DNA of 49,509 bases, taken from Chloroflexota bacterium (GTDB taxonomy: Bacteria; Chloroflexota; Anaerolineae; UBA1429). Under the pieces are notes generated by a model. That model ran no database searches. It was not told the DNA's origin and saw only the letters and a list, made by a program, of their open reading frames with translations. Below, piece by piece: positions 21,972-30,540 of the stretch. Location: NCBI GenBank assembly GCA_019873625.1, contig JAIOAW010000019.1, positions 1 to 49,509 on the forward strand, read 5' to 3'. The translations under genes and the position numbers were made by a program. How positions within the stretch are numbered: the stretch's first letter is position 1; each line of letters starts with the position of its first letter.

Positions 21972-23408
21972 ATGGCTGAAGCACGAAAGGGCGCCCGGGG
22001 CCGCCAAGAAATGCCCCGGCAAGATGCGCGCGTGCGCATCCACAATTTCAACGAAGTGGCCTTGGGGTATCCGCTAAAGGTAGCCATCGAAGAGGCCAAC
22101 CGTTGCATCCAGTGCAAGAATCCCCAATGCGTAACGGGCTGCCCCGTGGGGGTGCGCATCCCCGAGTTCATCAAGGCCCTGCGCGAAGGGGATCTGTGGA
22201 ATGCCGTCTTTCTCCTCAAAGATAAGAACAGCCTGCCGGCCATCTGCGGGCGGGTATGCCCGCAAGAGACCCAGTGCGAGGAACGGTGCGTCTTGGGCAG
22301 GCGAGGTGAACCGGTGGCCATTGGCCGGCTGGAGCGCTTTGTGGCCGATTGGGAGCGCGCTCAGGGGATGCGCACTCCCGAACGCGCCGCGCCGGTGGGC
22401 AAACGCATCGCCGTGGTTGGCTCCGGCCCAGCGGGGCTGACCTTGGCCGGCGATATGGCCAAGAAGGGCTATGAGGTGGAGGTGCTCGAATCGCTCCACG
22501 TGCCGGGGGGCGTGCTGGTGTACGGCATCCCCGAGTTCAGGCTGCCCAAAGAGATCGTCTCCGCCGAGATCAACTATCTTCGCAGCCTAGGGGTTACCAT
22601 CCGCACAAACGTGGTCGTGGGCAAACTCTATACGTTGCGCGAGTTGGTGGCGCAATATGACGCCGTTTTTTTGGGCACAGGGGCGGGGTTGCCCATCTTG
22701 ATGAACATCCCCGGCGAGAACCTGAACGGCGTCTATTCGGCGAACGAACTCCTCACGCGCGTCAACCTGATGAAGGCCTACCTCTTCCCCGAATGGGATA
22801 CGCCCATCAAGGTGGGCGAGAGGGTGGCTGTGGTGGGCGCCGGGAACGTGGCAATGGACGCGGCGCGCTGCTCATTGCGGCTAGGCGCCAAAGAGGTGCA
22901 CATCGTCTATCGCCGTTCGCGCGAAGAGGCCCCCGCGCGCGCCGAGGAACTCCACCATGCGGAAGAAGAGGGAATCCTCTTTGACTATCTGACGAACCCC
23001 ATCGAGATTTATGGCGACGAGAAGGGTTGGGTGCGCGGTATGCGGTGCATCCGCATGGCCCTGGGCGAGCCGGATGCGAGCGGGCGCCCGCGGCCCATCC
23101 CCATCGAGGGGTCGGAATTCGATATGGCTGTGGATACCGTCGTGATGGCCCTGGGCACGCGGCCTAATCCCTTGGTCTTTTCGGATGCGCCGGAACTCCT
23201 CCGCACGCGCCATGGGACTGTGGTGGCCAACCCGGCCAATGGGCGCACGCGGATGAAGCGCGTCTGGGCGGGGGGCGATATCGTGACAGGGGCGGCTACC
23301 GTCATCAGCGCGATGGGGGCGGGGCGCATCGCGGCCAACGATATGGATGCCTACCTTTCCAACGGCTGCCCCGAGCCATGGTGGGATGAGACCCAATCCT
23401 CATCATAA
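21972..23408 (+). CDS. nfnB: NfnB / NADPH-dependent glutamate synthase small-subunit-type flavoprotein
   Basis: 478 aa, ATG 21972 behind TAGGAGAGG. N-terminal 4Fe-4S ligand sets CIQCKNPQCVTGCPV and CGRVCPQETQCEERC, then two Rossmann folds: VVGSGPAGLTLAGDMAKKG (FAD) and VVGAGNVAMDAARCSLRLG (NADPH), ending TAATVISAMGAGR-like GAATVISAMGAGR. The family is called gltA/SudA in databases. As no glutamate synthase large subunit is present and NfnA is adjacent, an Nfn transhydrogenase role is favoured. This points to ferredoxin-dependent, possibly anaerobic or microaerobic metabolism. Confidence 0.88.
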   Translation: MAEARKGARGRQEMPRQDARVRIHNFNEVALGYPLKVAIEEANRCIQCKNPQCVTGCPVGVRIPEFIKALREGDLWNAVFLLKDKNSLPAICGRVCPQETQCEERCVLGRRGEPVAIGRLERFVADWERAQGMRTPERAAPVGKRIAVVGSGPAGLTLAGDMAKKGYEVEVLESLHVPGGVLVYGIPEFRLPKEIVSAEINYLRSLGVTIRTNVVVGKLYTLRELVAQYDAVFLGTGAGLPILMNIPGENLNGVYSANELLTRVNLMKAYLFPEWDTPIKVGERVAVVGAGNVAMDAARCSLRLGAKEVHIVYRRSREEAPARAEELHHAEEEGILFDYLTNPIEIYGDEKGWVRGMRCIRMALGEPDASGRPRPIPIEGSEFDMAVDTVVMALGTRPNPLVFSDAPELLRTRHGTVVANPANGRTRMKRVWAGGDIVTGAATVISAMGAGRIAANDMDAYLSNGCPEPWWDETQSSS

Positions 23409-23430
23409 CAATGCAGGAGATGAGAGGCGT

Positions 23431-24468
23431 ATGAGCCGACTGCTTCAGGAGATTATGGAACAGCCCTCGGTGCTGGAGGGATTGCTGAGTTCGGAATATC
23501 CCGTCATCCAAGAGGTGGCGGCGGCCATCCGCGAGCGAGGCGTGCGGGCCGTGCTCATCGCGGCGCGGGGCACCTCCGATAACGCGGCCACCTATGCCAA
23601 ATACATCTGGGGGGCCTTCAACGGCCTGCCTGTGATGCTCGCAGCGCCTTCGCTCTACACGTTCTACCAAAGGCCGCCGCGCCTGCACGATACATTGGTG
23701 GTGGGCATTTCGCAATCGGGAATGTCTCCGGATGTGGTCGCGGTGGTCGAAGACGGGCGCGCCCAAGGGATGCTCACCTTGGCCATCACGAACGATACGC
23801 AATCGCGCCTGGCGCGCACCGCGGAATACGTCCTCTCCTGCCGGGCAGGGGAGGAGCGCAGCGTGGCCGCCACCAAAAGTTACACGGCCGAACTGATGAC
23901 TATCGCACTCCTCTCGGTGGCTCTGGCCGAAGATGGCCATCGCTTGGAGGAGACCCGGCGCCTGCCCGAGGCCGTGGCAAAGACCTTGGCGCTCGAGAAG
24001 GTCATCGCGCAACGCGCGGAGCGTTATCGATTTATGACCAGTTGCGCCGTGGTGGGGCGCGGTTTCAACTACGCCACAGCCTTTGAGGTCGCCCTCAAGG
24101 TCAAAGAACTCACCTACGTGAGCGCGCAGCCCTATTCTTCGGCGGATTTTATGCACGGCCCCGTGGCCGTGGTAGGGAGGGATTACCCGGTCATCGTCAT
24201 CGCGCCGAGCGGACGCGTGTATGATGATCTTTCGGCGCTGGTCGCCGAACTGAAGCGCCGAGAGGCGGAACTCATCATCGTGAGCGATCGTCCAGACCTT
24301 GCCCAGCAGGCCCAGTTCCCCTTGGTCTTGCCGGCGGCGCTCCCCGAGTGGCTCTCGCCCATCACGGCGGTGATACCGGGGCAACTCTTGGGCTATCATC
24401 TGGCGCTCGCCAAAGGGCTGGACCCCGAGCAACCGCGTGGCCTGCGCAAAGTAACAGAGACGCGCTAG
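23431..24468 (+). CDS. SIS-domain protein, GlmS isomerase-domain type (GlcN-6-P deaminase/aminotransferase-like)
   Basis: 345 aa, ATG 23431 behind CAGGAG. Two SIS domains without a glutaminase domain: ARGTSDNAATYAKY, GISQSGMSPDVVAVV, then VAATKSYTAELM and VVGRGFNYATAFEVALKVKELTYVSAQPYSSADFMHGP, ending with the GlmS-like DPEQPRGLRKVTETR. Such stand-alone proteins act as glucosamine-6-phosphate deaminases (NagB-II) or frame-shifted substrates thereof. It follows nfnB by 22 bp, probably as a co-transcribed gene without an obvious functional link. Confidence 0.86.
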   Translation: MSRLLQEIMEQPSVLEGLLSSEYPVIQEVAAAIRERGVRAVLIAARGTSDNAATYAKYIWGAFNGLPVMLAAPSLYTFYQRPPRLHDTLVVGISQSGMSPDVVAVVEDGRAQGMLTLAITNDTQSRLARTAEYVLSCRAGEERSVAATKSYTAELMTIALLSVALAEDGHRLEETRRLPEAVAKTLALEKVIAQRAERYRFMTSCAVVGRGFNYATAFEVALKVKELTYVSAQPYSSADFMHGPVAVVGRDYPVIVIAPSGRVYDDLSALVAELKRREAELIIVSDRPDLAQQAQFPLVLPAALPEWLSPITAVIPGQLLGYHLALAKGLDPEQPRGLRKVTETR

Positions 24469-24477
24469 CCCATCCCC

Positions 24478-24525
24478 GGAGCGCGGGCCTCCCGGCCCGC
24501 GTGCGAGACGGGAGCCTCGCGCTCC
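24478..24525 (+). repeat. Element A plus truncated element B after the SIS gene
   Basis: A full 48-bp element A (GGAGCGC...GCGCTCC) with GGGAG in the second hairpin loop. It is followed by a degraded element B (24532-24550, CCCTCTCCCGCATAGGAGAG). Confidence 0.85.
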
Positions 24526-24554
24526 CATTTCCCTCTCCCGCATAGGAGAGAAAA

Positions 24555-24589
24555 AACCCTCCCGCAGGTTTTGAACCTGCGGGAGGGTT
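24555..24589. repeat. Element C, copy 2, perfect 16-bp stem
   Basis: AACCCTCCCGCAGGTT, loop TTG, AACCTGCGGGAGGGTT. The A-run just before it (24550-24556) gives a T-run after the stem on the minus strand, so it could terminate minus-strand transcription. Relative of 512-542. Confidence 0.85.
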
Positions 24590-24603
24590 AGCGCACTCAT
24601 CCC

Positions 24604-24651
24604 GGAGCGCGGGCCTCCCGGCCCGCGTGCGAGGCTCTCGCCTCGCGCTCC
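24604..24651 (+). repeat. Element A, last copy, upstream of polA
   Basis: 48-bp element A identical in layout to 1389-1436. It ends 10 bp before the -35 box of the polA promoter. Confidence 0.85.
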
Positions 24652-24661
24652 CACTCTCACA

Positions 24662-24690
24662 TTGCCCCCCTCGGCCCCTGGTGGTATAAT
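24662..24690 (+). promoter_or_regulatory. Promoter of polA-argS
   Basis: TTGCCC (24662-24667), 17-bp spacer, TATAAT (24685-24690) with the extended -10 TGG. The start codon is 41 bp downstream. Confidence 0.8.
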
Positions 24691-24731
24691 CCGCAAGAAG
24701 CGGCCCGCGAGGGGGGAAGGAGAGCCTACGT

Positions 24732-27491
24732 ATGGGTGAAAAGAAGCGCCTGCTTTTGATTGATGGCCATGCCCTGGCCTATCGGGCCTACCATGCCCTT
24801 CCGCCGATGACCGGCCCGACCGGCGAACCGACGAACGCCGTTTTGGGATACGCGAATATGCTCCTGAAGGCGATTCAGGATTACCAGCCCGATTACGTCA
24901 TCGCCACGTTTGACTCGGGCCGCACCTTCCGCCATGAGGCCTATGCGGAGTACAAGGCGAACCGCGCCGAAACGCCCTCTGACTTGCGCGTCCAGTTCGA
25001 GCGCATCCGCCAGTTGACCGAGGCCTTGGGCATCCCCATCTATATCAAAGAGGGATACGAGGCGGATGATCTCCTGGGCACCCTGGCCGAACAGGCCGCC
25101 CAGCAGGGCCTGGAGACGATCATCGTTACGGGCGATAGCGATACCTTCCAACTCATCTCCCCCGATATCAAAGTCCTCACGCCACGGCGCACCCTGGGGG
25201 ATATCCAATTGTACGATGTGGAGGCCATCCGCGAGCGCTACGGGCTGGAGCCGAGCCAACTGAGCGATCTCAAGGCCCTCACGGGCGATGCATCGGATAA
25301 CATTCCGGGCGTTTCCGGCGTGGGCGAAAAGGGCGCCATCGCGCTCCTGCAAAAATACGGCTCGCTGGAGAACATCCTGGCCCACCTCGATGAAATCGAG
25401 CAGGTTCGCTATCGCAAAGCCTTGGAGGCGGGGCGCGAGGCCGCCTTGCAGAGCCAAAAACTCGTGCGCATCGTGCGCGATGTGGATGTGAAACTGGATC
25501 TCTCTCGCAGCCAATGGGGGCATTATGACCGCGAGGCGGTGATGGCCATCTTGCGCGAATTGGGGATGCATTCCCTCGTGGCGCGCATCCCCGAAGGCCG
25601 CCCCCAAGAGGTGCGCCAACTGGGCCTCTTTGAAGAGGTTCCGCCTGCGCCCGCCGCGGCCCCCGAGCGTCTTTTGGGCAACTATCGCGCCGTGATGACG
25701 CCCGAGGAACTGACCGCCCTCGCCAAGCGGTTTGAGGGCGCACAGCGCGTCGCCGTGGATACGGAGACAACCGGCACAGACCCGATGCGCGCCCACCTCG
25801 TGGGCATTTCGCTCGCCCTTGAGCCAGGAGAGGCTTTCTACATCCCCATTGGGCACATCCGCGCGCGAGAAGAAAGGCCGCTTCTGAGCCTCGAAGAGGT
25901 CAAAGCGGCCCTGGGTCCGCACTTGGCCGATGAGCGCCTGGCCAAGGTGATGCATAACGCCAAATTCGACCTCCTCGTGCTCGAAGAGCAGGGGATGCCT
26001 TTGCGCGGCCCCCTCTACGATACGATGCTCGCCGCCTGGCTTCTGGCGCCCTCGGGGCGCGGCATCGGCCTCAAAGAGCAGGTCTGGCAGCGGCTGGGCA
26101 TTGAGATGACCCCCATCGCCGACCTCATCGGCTCGGGGCGGAACCGCACGACGATGGATCGCGTGCCCATTGAGCAGGTGATGCCGTACGCCTGCGCCGA
26201 TGCGGATATGACCCTGCGGTTGATGGACGTCTTGCGAGAGGAATTGAACAAGACGGCCCAATGGTCGCTCTTTGCCGATTTGGAGATGCCCCTGGTGCCC
26301 GTCCTCGCCCGTATGGAGCGGCGCGGGATGATGGTGGATGTGGAATACCTCCGCGAGATGTCTCGCGCCTTGGGCAAACGCCTCGAAGACCTGCAAGAGC
26401 GGATCTATGCGGCGGCGGGGCACCCCTTTAACATCAACTCGCCCAAACAACTCGGCGCCGTCCTCTTTGAGGAACTCAAGTTGCCCGCAGGCCGCCGCAC
26501 GCAGACGAGTTACTCTACGGATTCGAGCGTCCTCGAGGAACTGCGGGCCTATCACCCCATCGCCGATCTCATCCTCGAATACCGCCAGATAGATAAACTC
26601 AAAAGCACCTATGTGGATGCCTTGCCCGCGCTGGTCAATCCCCGCACGGGGAGGGTGCACACCTCTTTCAACCAGACGGGCACGAGCACAGGGCGCCTTT
26701 CCTCAAGCGACCCCAATTTGCAGAACATCCCCGTGCGCACGGAATTGGGCCGCCAGGTGCGCCGCGCCTTTGTGGCGCCGCCGGGGTATGTGCTCCTCAG
26801 TTGCGATTACTCGCAGGTGGAATTGCGGCTCTTGGCGCACCTTTCGGAGGACCCCGAGTTGATGAGCGCCTTCCACCGGGGAGAGGACGTCCATGCGACC
26901 ACGGCGGCGGCTATTTTCGGCATCCCCCTGGCAGAGGTAACCTACGAACAGCGCAGCCTGGCCAAGGCCATCAACTTTGGGCTGATGTACGGTATGTCTG
27001 ACTACGGCCTTTCGGCCCGCACCGACCTCACGCGCGAGGATGCCCGCCGTTTCATCGAGAACTATTTCGCGCGGTTCGCCCGCGTCAAGGTCTATTTGGA
27101 AGAGACCATCCGCATCGCCCGCGAGAGGGGCTATGTGGAGACGGTGCTGGGCCGGCGGCGCTACTTCCCCGAGTTGCGCCCCAATAGCGCCGCGAACCAG
27201 ATGCTTCAGCGTGCCGCCGAACGCGCCGCCGTGAATATGCCCATCCAAGGGAGCGCCGCGGATATCATCAAACTGGCGATGATCCGCTTGGATGCACGCC
27301 TGGCCGAGCAGCGCCTGCGGGGGGCGATGATCTTGCAGGTGCACGATGAACTCGTGCTCGAGGTGCCCGAGGAGGAATTGGAGGCGACGCGGGCCTTGGT
27401 CGTGGAAGCGATGGAGACGGCCTACCCCTTGCGCGTCCCCCTCAAGGTGGATTCGGCCGTTGGAAAAAACTGGATGGAGATGACATCGTGA
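24732..27491 (+). CDS. polA: DNA polymerase I
   Basis: 919 aa, ATG 24732 behind GGAAGGAGAG. 5'-3' exonuclease domain ~1-290 (LIDGHALAYRAYHAL, GYEADDLLGTLA, GDSDTFQLI, GDASDNIPG). 3'-5' exonuclease domain ~320-500 with intact proofreading motifs: DTET near residue 343, HNAKFDLLVLE, and YACADADMTLRL. Polymerase domain ~520-919: motif A CDYSQVELRLLAH (~691), motif B RSLAKAINFGLMYGMSDYG (~744), motif C VHDELVLEVPE (~871). The enzyme fills gaps and removes RNA primers. All three activities look intact, unlike Taq-type enzymes that lack proofreading. argS overlaps its stop (GTGA). Confidence 0.97.
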   Translation: MGEKKRLLLIDGHALAYRAYHALPPMTGPTGEPTNAVLGYANMLLKAIQDYQPDYVIATFDSGRTFRHEAYAEYKANRAETPSDLRVQFERIRQLTEALGIPIYIKEGYEADDLLGTLAEQAAQQGLETIIVTGDSDTFQLISPDIKVLTPRRTLGDIQLYDVEAIRERYGLEPSQLSDLKALTGDASDNIPGVSGVGEKGAIALLQKYGSLENILAHLDEIEQVRYRKALEAGREAALQSQKLVRIVRDVDVKLDLSRSQWGHYDREAVMAILRELGMHSLVARIPEGRPQEVRQLGLFEEVPPAPAAAPERLLGNYRAVMTPEELTALAKRFEGAQRVAVDTETTGTDPMRAHLVGISLALEPGEAFYIPIGHIRAREERPLLSLEEVKAALGPHLADERLAKVMHNAKFDLLVLEEQGMPLRGPLYDTMLAAWLLAPSGRGIGLKEQVWQRLGIEMTPIADLIGSGRNRTTMDRVPIEQVMPYACADADMTLRLMDVLREELNKTAQWSLFADLEMPLVPVLARMERRGMMVDVEYLREMSRALGKRLEDLQERIYAAAGHPFNINSPKQLGAVLFEELKLPAGRRTQTSYSTDSSVLEELRAYHPIADLILEYRQIDKLKSTYVDALPALVNPRTGRVHTSFNQTGTSTGRLSSSDPNLQNIPVRTELGRQVRRAFVAPPGYVLLSCDYSQVELRLLAHLSEDPELMSAFHRGEDVHATTAAAIFGIPLAEVTYEQRSLAKAINFGLMYGMSDYGLSARTDLTREDARRFIENYFARFARVKVYLEETIRIARERGYVETVLGRRRYFPELRPNSAANQMLQRAAERAAVNMPIQGSAADIIKLAMIRLDARLAEQRLRGAMILQVHDELVLEVPEEELEATRALVVEAMETAYPLRVPLKVDSAVGKNWMEMTS

Positions 27492-29161
27492 CGCCATTGG
27501 TAGATGAAATGCTGCGCCGCGCGTTGGGCCACGCCCTTCGCCAGGCCCAAAAAGAGGGCGCCCTACCCGATTTTGAGGTGCCCCAAGAGATTCCCATCGA
27601 GCGCCCCAAACAGGAGGACTTGGGAGATTGGGCCACGCCCGTCTGTATGCAACTGGCGCGTTTGGCGCGCTTGGCGCCCATCAAGATTGCCGAAGCCATC
27701 GTGCCCCGCCTAGACCACTTGGAGGCCATTGGCGAGGTGAACGTGGCACCGCCGGGTTACATCAATTTCTATGCCGCCAAAGGGTGGCTTCAAAAGCAAG
27801 TGGAAGAGATCCTGCGCCAAGGCGCCGCCTACGGGCGGGTGGATTTCGGCCAGGGGCGCAAGGTGCAGGTCGAGTTCGTCAGCGCGAACCCGACGGGCTA
27901 CCTCCATATGGGGTCAGCGCGCAACGCCGTGCTGGGGGATGCGCTCGCTTCTGTGCTGGAAGCAGCGGGGTATGACGTCCAGCGCGAATATTACATTAAC
28001 GATTCGGGCAGCCGTATGCGCCTATTTTACGAGACGCTCCTCGCCCGCTATGCCCAGGCGCTCGGCGAGGATTGGCTAGTGCCCGAAGAGGGGTATCACG
28101 GCGCGGATGTCGTCGAGATGGCGCAGGCTATCGCCGCGGAGTATGGCCGGCGATTCTTGGAGATGCCCCGTGAGGAGGCCCTAGAGGCCATCGGCGCCCT
28201 GGGATTGGAGAAGGTCATCCAGCGGGCGCGCGAGGATTTGGCCTTGATGGGCATCCAGTACGATGGCTGGTTTTCAGAAAAATCGCTCTATACGAACGGC
28301 CAATTCGAGCGGATTATGACCCTCCTGCGGGAAGGTGGCCACCTCTATGAGCACGACGGCGCCGTGTGGTTCAGGGCCACGGCGCTGGGCGGGCCGAAGG
28401 ACGAGGTCGTCGTCCGCTCCGATGGGTCACCGGGATATTTCGCCTCAGATATCGCCTACCACTATAACAAGTTCATCGAACGAGGCTTCGATACCGTCAT
28501 CAACGTATGGGGGGCGGATCATCAAGGGCATGTGCCGCGTATGAAGGCGATGATGCGCGCCTTGGGGCTGGACCCCAACCGCCTTATCATCATCCTCTAT
28601 CAACTCGTTACGCTCAAGCGGGGCGGCGAGATCGTGCGCCTTTCCAAGCGGACGGGCGATACGATTACCCTGCGCGAGGTATTGGAGGAGGTGGGCGCCG
28701 ACGCAGTGCGGTATTTTCTCCTCTCGCGCTCGGCAGATAGCCAAATGGAGTTCGATCTAGACCTGGCCAAAGAGCAATCCGAGGCAAACCCCGTGTACTA
28801 TATCCAGTACGCCCATGCGCGCATCGCCTCTATTTTGCGGCTGGCTAGAGACATCTCCTACCAAGGGGGAGACGTCTCGCTGTTGAACCATCCGGCCGAG
28901 TTAGCCCTGTTGCGCCGTATGGTGCGCCTGCCCGAGACGGTCAAAATGGCAGCGGCGCAACTCGCGCCGCACCTCTTGGCCTATTATGCCTATGACTTGG
29001 CCTCGGCCTTTCATGCCTTCTACCGGGATTGCCGCGTGGTGAGCACCGAGCCGGGCGATGAGGCGCTAACGGCGGCTCGCCTCAAACTCGTGGCGGCTTG
29101 CAAAATCGTGCTGGCGAGGGCGCTCGGCCTGATGGGGATGACGGCGCCGGAGGCAATGTAA
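27488..29161 (+). CDS. argS: Arginyl-tRNA synthetase
   Basis: 557 aa from GTG 27488, overlapping the polA stop by 4 nt. Class I synthetase. N-terminal Add1-like domain (~1-110), HIGH-type motif in NPTGYLHMGSARNAVLGDAL (around residue 138), a KMSKS equivalent degenerated to VRLSKRTGDTITL, as is common in ArgRS, and a C-terminal alpha-helical anticodon-binding (DALR) domain ending ALGLMGMTAPEAM. Charges tRNA-Arg in the cytoplasm. It is followed by a separate promoter and tRNA-Glu. Confidence 0.96.
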   Translation: MTPLVDEMLRRALGHALRQAQKEGALPDFEVPQEIPIERPKQEDLGDWATPVCMQLARLARLAPIKIAEAIVPRLDHLEAIGEVNVAPPGYINFYAAKGWLQKQVEEILRQGAAYGRVDFGQGRKVQVEFVSANPTGYLHMGSARNAVLGDALASVLEAAGYDVQREYYINDSGSRMRLFYETLLARYAQALGEDWLVPEEGYHGADVVEMAQAIAAEYGRRFLEMPREEALEAIGALGLEKVIQRAREDLALMGIQYDGWFSEKSLYTNGQFERIMTLLREGGHLYEHDGAVWFRATALGGPKDEVVVRSDGSPGYFASDIAYHYNKFIERGFDTVINVWGADHQGHVPRMKAMMRALGLDPNRLIIILYQLVTLKRGGEIVRLSKRTGDTITLREVLEEVGADAVRYFLLSRSADSQMEFDLDLAKEQSEANPVYYIQYAHARIASILRLARDISYQGGDVSLLNHPAELALLRRMVRLPETVKMAAAQLAPHLLAYYAYDLASAFHAFYRDCRVVSTEPGDEALTAARLKLVAACKIVLARALGLMGMTAPEAM

Positions 29162-29172
29162 AAGGCCCGGTT

Positions 29173-29201
29173 TTGACCCGTGCGCCCTTCTGTGGTATAT
29201 T
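29173..29201 (+). promoter_or_regulatory. Promoter of tRNA-Glu
   Basis: TTGACC (29173-29178), 17-bp spacer, TATATT (29196-29201) with extended -10 TGG; the tRNA starts 15 bp downstream. Confidence 0.8.
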
Positions 29202-29215
29202 AGCACCGTTCAAGT

Positions 29216-29293
29216 GCCGCATTCGTCTAGTGGCCTAGGACACCTCCCTCTCAAGGAGGAGATTCGGGGGTTCGAATCCCCCATGCGGTACCA
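29216..29293 (+). tRNA. tRNA-Glu (CTC)
   Basis: Cloverleaf: acceptor GCCGCAT / ATGCGGT (29216-29222 with 29283-29289, G-U at the first pair), D arm GTC...GAC, anticodon stem CCTCC / GGAGG with loop CTCTCAA (anticodon CTC, Glu GAG codon), T arm GGGGG-TTCGAAT-CCCCC, discriminator A, and an encoded CCA at 29291-29293. Confidence 0.96.
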
Positions 29294-29333
29294 AAGTGCG
29301 AGCCGACTGATTCAGTCGGCTCGCACTTGTTTT
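29294..29333. terminator. Terminator between tRNA-Glu and the PLP-enzyme gene
   Basis: AAGTGCGAGCCGACTGA (29294-29310) pairs with TCAGTCGGCTCGCACTT (29312-29328), followed by GTTTT. It starts right at the tRNA CCA end and also faces the convergent gene ending at 29339. Confidence 0.9.
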
Positions 29334-29338
29334 CGCGT

Positions 29339-30526
29339 TCAGATCGCCGCCAGGGCCTGGTCAAGGTCGGCGACCAAATCGGCCGTTTCCTCGATGCCGG
29401 CGCTCAAGCGCACCAGCCCCTCGCCGATGCCGATTTGAGCGCGCACCTCCGGCGGCACCGAGCGATGCGAGGAGTGCGCAGGGTAGAGCACCAGACTGTA
29501 GATATCCCCCAGCGTCGTAGCGGGCTGGATGAGCCGCAGCGCCTCCATAAAGCGAAAGACGGTCGCCTGGTCTCCCTTGGCGAGTTCAAAACTGAGCACC
29601 CCGCCGTAGCCCCGCCCCTCGAACAGGCGCTCGGCCAAGGTATGTTGGGGGTGGCTGGCTAGGCCGGGATAGTTCACGTGGGCCACCTTGGGGTGTGCCG
29701 CGAGGTGTTCGGCGATGGCCAGGGCATTGGCGCACTGCTCGCGGACGCGCAGGGGCAACGTCTTGAGGCCCCGCAAGAGGAGCCAGGCCTCAAAGGGGCC
29801 GAGGTTCGCGCCCGTAATCTTTTGCTGATCGCGCAAGGTTGCGGCATAGGCGGCAGAGCAGGCGACGACGCCCCCCATCACATCCCCATGGCCGCCGAGG
29901 TATTTTGTGGCGGAATGCACCACCATATCGGCCCCCCAAGCGATGGGCCGCACGAGGTAGGGGCTGGCGAAGGTGCTATCTACAATCAAGAGGGCGCCCT
30001 CGGCGTGGGCGATCTCAGCAAGGGCGGCGAAATCGGCCAGGCGCAAGAGGGGATTCGAGATCGTCTCGCAGAAAAGGGCCACCGGTTTGGCGCGCTGCAC
30101 GGCCTCGGCCACCTCGTCGAGGTGATCAATGCGCACAAAGGTCGCCTCGACGCCCAGGCTGCGCAAAATCTTGTCGAGCAAGGTATAACTCGCGCCATAA
30201 AGGTCTGCGGCGGCCACGAGGCGCGCGCCTTGGCGCACCCCTGCCCCAAGCAACGCCCCGTGGACGGCGGCCATCCCCGTGGTATAGGCCACGGCCTCCT
30301 CCGTTCCCTCCAAGGCGGCCACGGCCTGCTCAAAAGCGTGAACGGTGGGGTTCCCATACCGCGTATAGACGTAACCGGGGCGCGCGTTGGCGAACACCGC
30401 ATCGAGGTCTTCCATCGCCTCGTAGGCGAAGGCGACCGAGGCATAGATGGGCGTGCTCACCGGCCGAAAGTCCGGCCGTGGGGCACGTTCCCCCGCGTGG
30501 ACGGCCATCGTACGAAGACTCTTCAT
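29339..30526 (-). CDS. Cys/Met-metabolism PLP enzyme (methionine gamma-lyase / cystathionine gamma-synthase family)
   Basis: 395 aa, ATG 30526 behind GGGAGGTGAAG. Fold-type I transsulfuration family: YTRYGNPT, TTGMAAVHGALLGAG, an IVDSTFASPYLVRPIAWGADMVVHSATKYLGGHGD stretch whose Lys forms the PLP aldimine, and a C-terminal IRLSAGIE-like VRLSAGIEETADLVADLDQAL. Members include methionine gamma-lyase, cystathionine gamma-synthase/lyase and O-acetylhomoserine sulfhydrylase; the sequence alone does not separate them here. Last gene of a minus-strand group, 14 bp after the TIM-barrel gene. Confidence 0.87.
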   Translation of the reverse strand: MKSLRTMAVHAGERAPRPDFRPVSTPIYASVAFAYEAMEDLDAVFANARPGYVYTRYGNPTVHAFEQAVAALEGTEEAVAYTTGMAAVHGALLGAGVRQGARLVAAADLYGASYTLLDKILRSLGVEATFVRIDHLDEVAEAVQRAKPVALFCETISNPLLRLADFAALAEIAHAEGALLIVDSTFASPYLVRPIAWGADMVVHSATKYLGGHGDVMGGVVACSAAYAATLRDQQKITGANLGPFEAWLLLRGLKTLPLRVREQCANALAIAEHLAAHPKVAHVNYPGLASHPQHTLAERLFEGRGYGGVLSFELAKGDQATVFRFMEALRLIQPATTLGDIYSLVLYPAHSSHRSVPPEVRAQIGIGEGLVRLSAGIEETADLVADLDQALAAI

Positions 30527-30540
30527 CGCGCTTCACCTCC

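Noticed and set aside
24726-26660. 644-aa minus-strand open frame across polA
   Set aside because: Shadow of polA; composition is Gly/His/Arg-rich without recognisable domains.
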